The position numbers and the translations under genes were made by a program. Below, piece by piece: positions 34,862 through 43,600 of a stretch of DNA of 64,000 nt; the stretch's first letter is position 1; every line of letters starts with the position of its first letter. The DNA is from Pseudoruegeria sp. HB172150 (GTDB lineage Bacteria; Pseudomonadota; Alphaproteobacteria; Rhodobacterales; Rhodobacteraceae), in assembly GCF_013184805.1 (NCBI RefSeq), contig NZ_JAATNG010000001.1:2294001-2358000 (forward strand). The letters are read 5' to 3'. The notes beneath the pieces were generated by a model. That model was not told the origin of the DNA. It did not search any database and saw only the letters and a program-made list of their open reading frames with translations.

Positions 34862-34890
34862 TTGACGCCCCCGGCGGTGCTGCATAATGT
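34862..34890 (+). promoter_or_regulatory. Predicted ilvBN promoter
   Basis: TTGACG at 34862-34867 is followed after 15-17 bp by CATAATGT (34883-34890). The implied start lies near 34897, giving a leader of about 170 nt that contains the Leu/Val peptide and the terminator. Confidence 0.6.
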
Positions 34891-34921
34891 CCGCGCACGC
34901 AATCGAAGGAGCCAGAGGTTC

Positions 34922-34969
34922 ATGAGCCTCATTCTCGTACTCGTAGGAGTAAGGCGCATGGGCCGGTAG
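34922..34969 (+). CDS. ilv operon leader peptide
   Basis: ATG at 34922 to TAG at 34969 encodes MSLILVLVGVRRMGR. Seven of the first ten residues are Leu, Ile or Val. AAGGAG lies ten bases upstream of the ATG. The frame is followed by an antiterminator/terminator pair and then the acetolactate synthase gene, so it is a branched-chain amino-acid attenuator peptide. It is too short for standard gene finders. Confidence 0.88.
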   Translation: MSLILVLVGVRRMGR

Positions 34970-35025
34970 AACCGGACACCCTTCCAGGATCCCATGCGCC
35001 CCCGACCGAAAGCCGGGGGCTTTTT
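34953..35025 (+). terminator. Attenuator of ilvBN: antiterminator and terminator
   Basis: GGCGCATGGG (34953-34962, end of the leader peptide frame) is perfectly complementary to CCCATGCGCC (34991-35000). The latter overlaps the left arm of the terminator GCCCCCG / CGGGGGC (34998-35004, 35014-35020), which is followed by TTTTT. A ribosome finishing the leader covers the first arm and lets the terminator form; stalling at the Leu/Val codons leaves it free for the antiterminator. Confidence 0.88.
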
Positions 35026-35069
35026 CATGCCTGATACAAGCAAGATGACGTCAGCCAAGGAACAGACAG

Positions 35070-36830
35070 ATGACACGTCAGATGACCGGAGCGAAAATGG
35101 TGGTCCAGGCCCTGAAGGATCAGGGTGTGGATACGGTATTCGGCTATCCCGGCGGCGCCGTCCTTCCGATCTATGACGAGATCTTCCTCCAGAACGACAT
35201 TCGCCATTATCTGGTCCGCCATGAACAGGGCGCAGTTCACGCGGCCGAGGGCTATGCCCGTTCCACCGGCAAACCCGGTGTCGTTCTGGTCACATCCGGT
35301 CCCGGCGCAACCAATGCAGTCACCGGCCTGACCGACGCGCTGATGGATTCGATCCCGATCGTGGTCCTGACCGGACAGGTCCCCACCTTCCTGATCGGTA
35401 CGGACGGGTTCCAGGAGGCCGACACCGTCGGCATCACCCGGCCCTGCACCAAGCACAACTGGCTGGTGAAGGACCCCGAAGACCTGTCCGGGCGAATCCA
35501 TCAGGCCTTCCACGTCGCGACAAACGGCCGCCCCGGCCCGGTTCTGGTCGATATCCCGAAGGACGTGCAGTTCGCCACCGGCACCTACACACCGCCGGAA
35601 AAAGCACGCACCTTGCATTATCAGCCAAAGACGAAGGGGGACCCGGAAGCCATTGAGGCGCTGGTCGAGCTGATCGAACAGGCCGAGCGCCCGATCTTCT
35701 ATACCGGGGGCGGCGTCATCAACTCGGGTCCGGAAGCCTCTGAGACCCTGAGGGAATTCGTAGATACATCCGGTTTCCCGATCACCTCGACCCTGATGGG
35801 GCTGGGCGCCTATCCGGCGAACGGAAAGAACTGGCTGGGCATGCTGGGCATGCATGGACTCTACGAGGCCAACCTGGCGATGCATGGTTGCGACCTGATG
35901 ATAAATGTCGGCGCCCGTTTCGACGACCGCATCACCGGCCGGGTGCAGGATTTCAGCCCGAAGTCCCAGAAGGTCCATATCGATATCGACCCTTCTTCAA
36001 TCAACAAGGTGATCCATGTCGACCTGCCCATCGTCGGAGATGTCGGATCGGTTCTGGCAGACGCGCTGATACTCTGGAAGTCCCGGGGATCGAAGACCAG
36101 GGCCGACTCGATCCAGAAATGGTGGTACCAGATCAAGGAGTGGAAGAAGGTCGACTGCCTCGCTTTCACTCAGTCGAAGAAGACCATCAAGCCGCAGCAC
36201 GCCCTGACCCGCCTGGAGGCGCTGACCAAGGACCACCCGAAGCGCTACATCTGTACCGAGGTCGGTCAGCACCAGATGTGGGCTGCACAGTTCCTTGGTT
36301 TCAACGAGCCCAACCGCTGGATGACCTCCGGCGGGCTCGGCACAATGGGCTACGGCTTCCCCGCCTCCATCGGTGTTCAGGTCGCGCATCCCGACGCGCT
36401 GGTCATCAACGTGGCAGGCGAAGCCTCGTGGCTGATGAACATGCAGGAAATGGGCACCGCAGTTCAGTTCCGCCTGCCGGTCAAGCAGTTCATCCTGAAC
36501 AACGAGCGTCTGGGCATGGTCCGGCAGTGGCAGGAACTGCTGCACGGCGAGCGCTATTCGCATTCCTGGTCCGAGGCGCTGCCCGACTTCGTCAAGCTGG
36601 CGGAAGCCTTCGGCGCCAAGGGCATCATGATCTCGGACCCCGCCGACCTGGACGACGCGATCATGGAGATGCTCGAATATGACGGTCCGGTGATCTTCGA
36701 CTGCCTGGTGGAGAAGCACGAGAACTGTTTCCCGATGATCCCTTCGGGCGAGGCACACAACAAGATGCTGCTGGGCGAAGGCGCGCCGACGCAGGACGTG
36801 ATCGGGACCTCGGGCGCCGTTTTGGTGTAG
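35070..36830 (+). CDS. ilvB: Acetolactate synthase large subunit
   Basis: A 586-residue ThDP enzyme, start MTRQMTGAKMVVQALKDQGVDTVFGYPGGAVLP. The catalytic Glu is residue 52 in VRHEQGAVHAAEGYARSTG. The ThDP/Mg segment near residue 450 reads NVAGEASWLMNMQEM ... FILNNERLGMVRQW, with Glu where many homologues have Asp; the AGEAS form is usual in alphaproteobacterial enzymes. It makes 2-acetolactate and 2-aceto-2-hydroxybutyrate for Val, Leu and Ile. It is regulated by the upstream attenuator. Confidence 0.96.
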   Translation: MTRQMTGAKMVVQALKDQGVDTVFGYPGGAVLPIYDEIFLQNDIRHYLVRHEQGAVHAAEGYARSTGKPGVVLVTSGPGATNAVTGLTDALMDSIPIVVLTGQVPTFLIGTDGFQEADTVGITRPCTKHNWLVKDPEDLSGRIHQAFHVATNGRPGPVLVDIPKDVQFATGTYTPPEKARTLHYQPKTKGDPEAIEALVELIEQAERPIFYTGGGVINSGPEASETLREFVDTSGFPITSTLMGLGAYPANGKNWLGMLGMHGLYEANLAMHGCDLMINVGARFDDRITGRVQDFSPKSQKVHIDIDPSSINKVIHVDLPIVGDVGSVLADALILWKSRGSKTRADSIQKWWYQIKEWKKVDCLAFTQSKKTIKPQHALTRLEALTKDHPKRYICTEVGQHQMWAAQFLGFNEPNRWMTSGGLGTMGYGFPASIGVQVAHPDALVINVAGEASWLMNMQEMGTAVQFRLPVKQFILNNERLGMVRQWQELLHGERYSHSWSEALPDFVKLAEAFGAKGIMISDPADLDDAIMEMLEYDGPVIFDCLVEKHENCFPMIPSGEAHNKMLLGEGAPTQDVIGTSGAVLV

Positions 36831-36833
36831 CGC

Positions 36834-36890
36834 GGTGGACCGGGGGGCCAGCCCCCCGGTCCACCGGGATATTTTTGGCCAGAAGACGAA
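36834..36890 (+). repeat. Dispersed element, copy C: perfect 15-bp hairpin + GGATATTTTTGGCCAGAAGA between ilvB and ilvN
   Basis: GGTGGACCGGGGGGC / GCCCCCCGGTCCACC is a perfect 15-bp stem with a 2-base loop, immediately followed by GGGATATTTTTGGCCAGAAG. This would be a strong intrinsic terminator, yet it lies between two subunit genes of one enzyme. The tail matches copies A and B. It starts 3 bp after the ilvB stop and ends about 18 bp before the ilvN start. Confidence 0.85.
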
Positions 36891-36907
36891 CATAAGGACG
36901 AGACGGG

Positions 36908-37471
36908 ATGTCCGCACTCAAGATCAAGAAGGGCACGTCGAGGCATTCGGCCTACGACCTGCGCGACCCTCATGCCGAGACCGAGGAACGGCACACGCTG
37001 GCGGTGGTGGTCGACAACGAGGCGGGCGTGCTGGCTCGCGTCATCGGCCTGTTCTCGGGCCGGGGCTACAACATCGAGAGCCTCACCGTGGCCGAGACGG
37101 ACCATACCGGGCATGTCAGCCGGATCACCGTGGTGACCACCGGGACGCCCTCGGTGATCGAGCAGATCAAGGCGCAGCTGGGGCGGCTGGTGCCGGTGCA
37201 TGACGTCCACGACCTGACCGTGGAAGGCGCTTCGGTGGAGCGGGAGCTGGCGCTGTTCAAGGTGTCGGGCAATGGCAACGACCGGATCGAATCGCTGCGG
37301 CTGGCGGAGATCTTCCGGGCCAACGTGGTCGACTCGACACTGGAGAGCTTCGTTTTCGAGATGACGGGGACGCCTCAGAAGATCGACGCCTTTGCCGAGC
37401 TGATGCGGCCCTTAGGGCTGGTGGAGATGGCCCGGACGGGGGTCGCGGCGCTGAGCCGGGGGATGGACTGA
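36908..37471 (+). CDS. ilvN: Acetolactate synthase small (regulatory) subunit
   Basis: A 187-residue protein, start MSALKIKKGTSRHSAYDLRD. The ACT domain is HTLAVVVDNEAGVLARVIGLFSGRGYNIESLTVAETD; the C-terminal ALS_ss domain contains RELALFKVSG and FRANVVDSTLESFVFEMTG. It gives the large subunit activity and valine feedback inhibition. It lies 77 bp after ilvB, with a hairpin between them. Confidence 0.95.
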   Translation: MSALKIKKGTSRHSAYDLRDPHAETEERHTLAVVVDNEAGVLARVIGLFSGRGYNIESLTVAETDHTGHVSRITVVTTGTPSVIEQIKAQLGRLVPVHDVHDLTVEGASVERELALFKVSGNGNDRIESLRLAEIFRANVVDSTLESFVFEMTGTPQKIDAFAELMRPLGLVEMARTGVAALSRGMD

Positions 37472-37473
37472 GC

Positions 37474-37550
37474 GGGGCGTCCCCATGGGGACGGGGGGTC
37501 AAGTCATTGATTCCAGGCGTGTTAGCGCAAACGTCGGGTGAGGACGCCCG
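37474..37550 (-). repeat. 77-bp dispersed repeat, copy 2
   Basis: The reverse complement matches 25212-25287 with about six differences. It includes the palindrome CGTCCCCATGGGGACG (37478-37493), TCAAGTCATTGATT and TTAGCGCAAACGTC. It fills the whole gap between ilvN and the next gene; its end, GAGGACGCCCG, directly abuts the ATG at 37551 and may supply the ribosome-binding site. Confidence 0.88.
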
Positions 37551-38663
37551 ATGACGACGGGCGATTTCGAGATCTTCCTTGCCGCCCCGCCGGGGCTGGA
37601 ACCGGTGCTCGCCGAAGAGGCGCGGGCCGAGGGCTTTGCCCTGCCCCGCCCGGTGCCCGGCGGCGTCGAGACCCGCGGCGGCTGGTCCGAGGTCTGGCGC
37701 GCCAATCTCGTGCTGCGCGGCGCCTCGCGGGTGCTGGTGCGGATCGGCGAGTTCCGCGCGTTCCACCTCGCCCAGCTCGACAAGCGGGCACGGAAGTTTC
37801 CGTGGGGCGACTATCTGCGCCCCGACGTGCCGGTGAAGGTCGAGGTCGCGACCAACCGCAAGTCGAAGATCTACCACGCCGGCGCTGCCGCCCAGCGTCT
37901 GGAACGCGCGATCGCCGACACGCTCGGCGCGCCCATCGGCGAGGACGGAGTGACCCTGAAGGCGCGGATCGAGGACAATCTCGTCATCCTCAGCCTCGAC
38001 AGCTCGGGCGAGCCGCTGCACCGGCGCGGCCACAAGCAGGCGGTCAGCAAGGCGCCGATGCGCGAGACGCTGGCCGCGCTGTTCCTGCGGCAATGCGGTT
38101 ACGACGGAACCGAGCCGGTGCTGGACCCGATGTGTGGCTCGGGCACCTTCCCCATCGAGGCGGCGGAGATCGCCGCCGGGCTGCTGCCGGGGCGGACGCG
38201 CAGCTTTGCCTTCGAGCGGTTCGCTGGTTTCGACGCCGAAGCCTGGGCGCATTTGAAGACCACCGGCACTATCCGCACGCCCGGAGTCCTGTTCCACGGC
38301 TCCGACCGGGATCAGGGCGCGATCCGGATGGCCGCCGAGAATGCGGAGAGATCAGGCGTGGCCGCCTGGACCCGGTTCGACTGCCGTTCCGTGGCGGATC
38401 TGGAACGGCCCGACGGGCCGCCGGGGCTGGTGATGGTCAACCCGCCCTACGGCGCGCGGATCGGCAACAAGAAGCTGCTGTTCGGGGTCTATGCGCAGCT
38501 GGGCGAGGTGCTGAAGGCGCGGTTTTCCGGCTGGCGCGTGGGGATGGTGACGTCCGAAAAGGCTCTGGCCACGGCCAGCGGGTTGCCGTTTCTGCCGACA
38601 GGGGCGCCGGTGCCGCATGGGGGGCTGAAGGTGGTGCTGTACCGGACGGGGGTTCTGGGGTGA
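37551..38663 (+). CDS. THUMP-domain SAM-dependent RNA methyltransferase (RlmL-like)
   Basis: A 370-residue protein. The N-terminal half holds a ferredoxin-like/THUMP region (FEIFLAAPPGLEPVLAEEARAEGF). PVLDPMCGSGTFPIEAAEIA is SAM motif I, and LVMVNPPYGARIGNKK has the NPPY catalytic motif of N2-guanine methyltransferases. It corresponds to the RlmL/YcbY N-terminal module that modifies 23S rRNA, without the second RlmK domain. The start directly follows the dispersed repeat. Confidence 0.88.
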   Translation: MTTGDFEIFLAAPPGLEPVLAEEARAEGFALPRPVPGGVETRGGWSEVWRANLVLRGASRVLVRIGEFRAFHLAQLDKRARKFPWGDYLRPDVPVKVEVATNRKSKIYHAGAAAQRLERAIADTLGAPIGEDGVTLKARIEDNLVILSLDSSGEPLHRRGHKQAVSKAPMRETLAALFLRQCGYDGTEPVLDPMCGSGTFPIEAAEIAAGLLPGRTRSFAFERFAGFDAEAWAHLKTTGTIRTPGVLFHGSDRDQGAIRMAAENAERSGVAAWTRFDCRSVADLERPDGPPGLVMVNPPYGARIGNKKLLFGVYAQLGEVLKARFSGWRVGMVTSEKALATASGLPFLPTGAPVPHGGLKVVLYRTGVLG

Positions 38664-38706
38664 TTGACCCCTAGGGATGGTGCGTGCGAGCATGGACTCT
38701 ACGGGA

Positions 38707-39369
38707 CTAGCTTTCTTCTCTCGGCATAATGTTGGGTAGCGGCTCGGAGCGCTTGCCCTTCTTGCGACCGCGTCGATATCTGCTCTGGTAATCGCGGCGC
38801 TGTTTGGCGACCTCGTACAGAACTATGCCGGAACTTGTCCCAAGGTTCAGGCTCTCGATCATACCGAACATCGGAATCGCAACGCATGCTTCGCTGCGAT
38901 TAACCGCAATGTCACTTATCCCGCGCTTTTCGTTGCCGAACCACACTGCGAGTTTCGTGTACTGTGTAAAATCGCCTTCATGGAGGTAAACGTTTGTTTT
39001 GCCCTTCACATGCGGAGATGTCACAACCGAGAAATATCCATGCTTTTCCAAATGGTCCAAACAGTCCTCTGTGCTGTCAAAGCGTTTCACAAAAGTCCAC
39101 TTGACGGCGGAGACGGACGTTTTTGAAAGCGATTTACGCTCGCGCATATCTTGCCAGTCATCGGGAAGAGAACGCCGCGGATCAATTACGTAGACTTTCT
39201 CGACACCAAGCGCGTTCACATTGCGAATGACGGTTCCAATATTTCTAATGTCCACCGGGTCTTCGATGACTGCAATAAGGTTCTTGCAACGGAAGTCCCG
39301 GATAGCATCCGCGCGTTTGCGAACGGTCGGCTTTGACTTCTCAGACGTCTCAACATTCATGAAGAGCAT
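38707..39369 (-). CDS. TrmH/SpoU-type RNA 2'-O-methyltransferase in a lower-GC segment
   Basis: About 220 residues. The three SPOUT motifs are visible: DPVDIRNIGTVIRNVNALG, KLAVWFGNEKRGISD and CVAIPMFGMIESLNLGTSSGIVLYE. The tail is Arg/Lys-rich (RYRRGRKKGKRSEP). Start choice is uncertain between ATG at 39369, ATG at 39360 and GTG at 39393. Base composition is close to half GC, clearly below the neighbours, and codon use differs, so recent acquisition is likely. The target RNA is unknown. Confidence 0.85.
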   Translation of the reverse strand: MLFMNVETSEKSKPTVRKRADAIRDFRCKNLIAVIEDPVDIRNIGTVIRNVNALGVEKVYVIDPRRSLPDDWQDMRERKSLSKTSVSAVKWTFVKRFDSTEDCLDHLEKHGYFSVVTSPHVKGKTNVYLHEGDFTQYTKLAVWFGNEKRGISDIAVNRSEACVAIPMFGMIESLNLGTSSGIVLYEVAKQRRDYQSRYRRGRKKGKRSEPLPNIMPREES

Positions 39370-39797
39370 AATACGATCGATGACTCCGCGCACAACAGTA
39401 GCGGGGCATATTGTTCCTATTGAAGATAGAAAGCTGCCCAGAATCGTACTTTCAGACTGAAGCCAAAAACGGCTTTACCTGTCCAACGCTGAAGGCTGTC
39501 ATCCCGTATTGCTCGCGCAAGTAACCACGAAGTTTTTCGCCGTATAGGCTACGGACGGTTGCTCCAACCTAATTTCATTTCCCACGCGCGAACAGCGGCG
39601 AAGCCGCCGCGCATCGACGGGCCGCCCCCGGGCCCGGCGATTGGCTGCCGCAGGTGCGTCGCTCTGAGGGGTGAGGGGTGCGGCGGAGATAAAGTGCTCA
39701 GCTCATCGGTGGGATCGCCGCGCCGCGGCCCGTCGGTGTGCGGCTTTGAGTTGGTGGCTCGGTTGGGATTTGGCGCTGGAAGAGGGCGAGCATAGTT
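39370..39797. other. Intergenic stretch upstream of the SpoU gene
   Basis: About 430 bp. The first 200 bp keep the low GC of the SpoU gene; the composition returns to high GC near 39600. A small inverted repeat (AAGCC / GGCTT) lies near 39461. I see no supported gene, tRNA or repeat that would mark the edge of an element. Confidence 0.5.
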
Positions 39798-39830
39798 CCC
39801 GCGGGGCCGGGCGGCCCCCGGCCCCGCGGG
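39798..39830 (-). terminator. Long GC hairpin after the CBS protein gene
   Basis: A perfect 14-bp stem CCCGCGGGGCCGGG / CCCGGCCCCGCGGG with a 5-base loop lies 10 bp after the stop codon of the gene at 39840. No T-run follows; it probably ends or protects that transcript. Confidence 0.75.
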
Positions 39831-39839
39831 CTGCCTTTA

Positions 39840-40283
39840 TCAGGCGTCCTCGGTGTGACCGGCCGCCCGAACCTCGGTGTATTCGCGGAAGCGCTCGACC
39901 AGCACCCGGTTTTCGGCCGGAATGTCGCGCATCGACAGGAGGCCGGCGATCCTGCCGTTCTGCATCACCGGCACGTGCCGGAACCCGCCGTCGAGCATCA
40001 CCGCCAGCGCAGTCGCGACGGGATCGTCGATGGAGACGGTCTTGAGCTCGGCGGTCATGATCTCGGCCACTTTCGTCTCCGCCGTCAATCGGCCGCGGCA
40101 GATGCATTTCCGGATCACGTCGCGTTCGCTGAGGATGCCGACCAGCCGGTCGCCTTCCATTACCACGGCGGCGCCGATGTCGAGGTCGGTCAGCACGGCG
40201 CAGGCCTCGCTGACGGCGATGTCGGGGCGGACGCTTGGAATCGGCCGGCTGCCCAGCAATTCGGGAATGGTTCGCTTAATCAT
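39840..40283 (-). CDS. Tandem CBS-domain protein
   Basis: A 147-residue protein consisting of one pair of CBS domains: VSEACAVLTDLDIGAAVVMEGDRLVGILSERDVIRK and ATALAVMLDGGFRHVPVMQNGRIAGLLSMRDI. Such pairs bind adenine nucleotides or SAM and act as energy sensors. No partner domain is fused. It stands alone between two terminators. Confidence 0.9.
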   Translation of the reverse strand: MIKRTIPELLGSRPIPSVRPDIAVSEACAVLTDLDIGAAVVMEGDRLVGILSERDVIRKCICRGRLTAETKVAEIMTAELKTVSIDDPVATALAVMLDGGFRHVPVMQNGRIAGLLSMRDIPAENRVLVERFREYTEVRAAGHTEDA

Positions 40284-40455
40284 TTAAGTAACTCCAATGG
40301 GCGCAAAAAAATGTGCGAAGGCCTGTTTATGACAAATCCGTAACCGCAGGGATTCAGGTATTCCTGACCTAGCGGAACCCGATTTGCGCGGGTCGGGATA
40401 TGGCGCCCGGCGATTCCCGCCTGTACGCCGCCGGAGCCCTGCCCAGAAAAGAAAA

Positions 40456-40477
40456 TGGGGCCCCGGACAGGGCCCCA
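40456..40477 (-). terminator. Intrinsic terminator downstream of nrdJ
   Basis: An 8-bp stem TGGGGCCC / GGGCCCCA with a 6-base loop is followed on the minus strand by TTTTCTTTTC (40455-40446). It lies about 210 bp beyond the nrdJ stop, so the nrdJ transcript should carry that extra segment. Confidence 0.8.
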
Positions 40478-40542
40478 GTTTCGCTGATCAGGCTCATCCT
40501 TACTACCGCCCGGTGGTTTTCTGCCTGCGGCCTGATCCGCGT

Positions 40543-40686
40543 TCAGGGCGAGCGCACCCGCCCCTCGGCAAGTCGGGCGGGGACGATGGGGTCGTACCTG
40601 CCCTGTTCGTGCCCGTTTAGCCGCCGGGCCAGCGGGGTCGGTCCGGTCCCGCCCAGGAAGTACAGCGGAACCGGGCCTAGGGTTCG
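40543..40686 (-). other. Open frame continuing after the nrdJ stop codon
   Basis: Directly after the nrdJ TGA the same frame stays open for 47 codons and reads like protein (for example VPLYFLGGTGPTPLARRL and DPIVPARLAEGRVRSP). It ends in TGA before the terminator. There is no ATG, GTG or TTG; the only near-start is CTG. It could be a stop-codon read-through tail, a small gene with a non-standard start, or chance in high-GC DNA. Confidence 0.35.
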
Positions 40687-43600
40687 TCAGCTACACCCGG
40701 AGGTTGCCCCGCAGGTGTTGCATTTCATGCAGGTGCCGTTCCGCACCAGCGTGTAGTTTCCGCATTCACCGCAGGGATCGCCCTCGTAACCCTGCATCTT
40801 GGCCTTGGTGCGCGCGTCCATCGAGACGGTGCCGCTGGCCACCGCCGTCGAGGCCCGGCTTTCGCCGACCTCCGGCACCAGCGTGGTGAGCGTCGCCATC
40901 GCGTCGCCGGCGCCGTTCAGTGCGACCGCGCCCGAGGCGCCGCCCTGCACCACCATCAGTTCCTGCGGCAGGCGGTTGCGGGTGTACCCGGCCGACGCCA
41001 CCTGCTTGAGCACCTCGAAGGGAGAGGCGCCGCGGCTGTCCGGCACTTCGCGGAAGTTGCGCTTGCCCTCTTCCTCGCCCCGGCCGAGATCGTCGAAGGA
41101 GACGCCCTCGGGCTTGACGTGGGCGAGATCGGTGCGGTCGAGGTAGGACACGGCCAGTTCGCGGAAGATGTAGTCGAGGATCGACGTCGCGTTCTTGATC
41201 GTGTCGTTGCCCTGAACCATCCCGGCGGGCTCGAACTTGGTGAAGGTGAAGGCGTCGACGAATTCCTCGAGCGGGACGCCGTATTGCAGGCCGACCGACA
41301 CCGCGATGGCGAAGTTGTTCATCATCGCGCGGAAGCCGGCGCCTTCCTTGTGCATGTCGATGAAGATCTCGCCGAGCGTGCCGTCCTGGTATTCGCCGGT
41401 CCGCAGGTAGACCTTGTGGCCGCCGACCACCGCCTTCTGGGTGTAGCCCCGGCGGCGTTCCGGCATCTTGGAGCGGCCCGCGGAGACTTCCTTGACGATG
41501 ATCTTCTCGACGATCTTCTCGGCGAGGACGACGGCCTTTTCCTGCGGCGTGCCGGATTCCAGCACCTCCGCCGCCTCGTCGTCATCCTCGATCAGCGCCG
41601 AGGCCAGCGGCTGTGACAGCTTGGATCCGTCGCGGTAAAGCGCGTTGGCCTTCACACCGAGCGACCACGACAGTTCGTAGGCCGCCTGGCAATCCTCGAT
41701 GCTGGCATCGTTGGGCATGTTGATCGTCTTGGAGATTGCGCCCGAGATGAAGCTTTGCGCCGCCGCCATCATGGTGATGTGGCTGTCCACCGACAGGAAG
41801 CGCTTGCCCTTCTTGCCGCAGGGGTTGGCGCAGTCGAAGACGCTGTAGTGCTTCGGATCGAGATGCGGCGCGCCTTCGAGGGTCATGGTGCCGCAGACAT
41901 GGTCGTTGGCGGCCTCGATATCGGCCTTGGTGAAGCCGAGGTGACGCAGCAGGTCGAAGCTGGGATCGTTCAGCTTTTCCGCCGGGATTCCAAGGGTTTC
42001 CTTGCAGAAGCTCTCACCCAGGGTCCACTGGTTGAAGACGAAGCGGATGTCGAAGGCGGACGGCAGTGCCGCCTCTACCTTGTCGATTTCCGCCGGGCCA
42101 AAACCGTGGCCGATCAGCGAGGTATGGTTGATCCCGGCCGCGTTCCCGAGCGTGCCGTGACCGACGGCGTAGGAAACGATCTCTTCAATCTGGGAGGAGG
42201 AATATCCGAGCGTCTCCAGCGCCGCCGGCACCGAGCGGTTGATGATCTTGAAGTATCCGCCGCCCGCGAGTTTCTTGAACTTCACCAGGGCGAAGTCCGG
42301 TTCGATTCCGGTCGTGTCGCAGTCCATCACCAGCCCGATGGTGCCGGTCGGTGCGATCACCGAGGTCTGTGCGTTCCGATAGCCGTGCTTTTCACCGAGC
42401 CGCAGCGCCTCGTCCCAGGCGGAGGTCGCGAGAGCGATCAGCTCCTGGTCCGGGCAGTTGCCGTGGTCCAGAGCCACCGGTTTCACCGCGAGGTCTTCGT
42501 AACCCTCGGTCATGCCGTAGGCGGCGGTGCGGTGGTTTCGGATGACCCGCAGCATGTGCGCCGCGTTGCGGTCGTAGCTGGGGAAAGCGCCGAGTTCGCC
42601 GGCGATCTCGGCCGAGGTGGCATAGGCCACGCCGGTCATGATCGCGGTCAGCGCGCCGCCCATCGCCCGGCCCTCGTCGGAGTCGTAGCCGAGGCCCATG
42701 TTCATCAGCAGGCCGCCGATGTTGGCGTAGCCGAGGCCAAGGGTGCGGAAATCGTAGGAAAGCTGCGCGATCTCCTTCGACGGGAACTGCGCCATCATCA
42801 CCGAGATTTCCAGCGTCAGCGTCCACAGCCGCGTGGCGTGCACGTAATCCTCTGCCTGGAACTTGCCGTCCTTCCAGAAGGTCAGCAGGTTCATCGAGGC
42901 CAGGTTACAGGCGGTGTCGTCGAGGAACATGTATTCCGAGCACGGGTTCGAGCCACGGATCGGGCCGTCTGCCGGGCAGGTGTGCCAGGCATTGACGGTG
43001 TCGTGGAACTGGATGCCCGGATCGGCGCAGGCCCAGGCGGCGTGTCCGATCTGTTCCCAGAGATCGCGCGCCTTGATGGTCTTGGCGACCTTGCCGTCGG
43101 TGCGGCGGATCAGTTCCCAGTTAGCATCGTCCCTGACGGCCTGCAGGAAGGCATCGGTGACGCGCACCGAGTTGTTGGAATTCTGGCCCGAAACGGTGTT
43201 GTAGGCTTCCGAATCCCAGTCGGTGTCATAGGTCGGGAATTCGATCGACGCATAGCCCTGCCGCGCGTATTGCAGCACCCGGTTGATATAAGTTTCGGGT
43301 ATGGCGCATTTCTTGGCGGCACGAACGGCCTTTTTCAGCGCGTCGTTCGTGTTGGGGTCGTAGGCGTCTTCTTCCTTGCCGTCCCAGGCGCGGATCGCGG
43401 CGAAGATCTCGTTGAGCTGGCGCTCGTGCATCTTCGACCCGGCGACGATGCTGGCGACCTTCTGCTCTTCCTTGACCTTCCAGTTGATGAAGTCCTCGAT
43501 ATCCGGGTGATCGGCGTCGCAGATCACCATCTTGGCGGCCCGGCGGGTTGTGCCGCCGGATTTGATGGCCCCCGCTGCGCGATCACCGATGCGCAGGAAA

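Noticed and set aside
34756-35076. A 106-codon minus-strand frame across the ilv leader.
   Set aside because: It runs through the attenuator and promoter on the opposite strand, which are much better supported.
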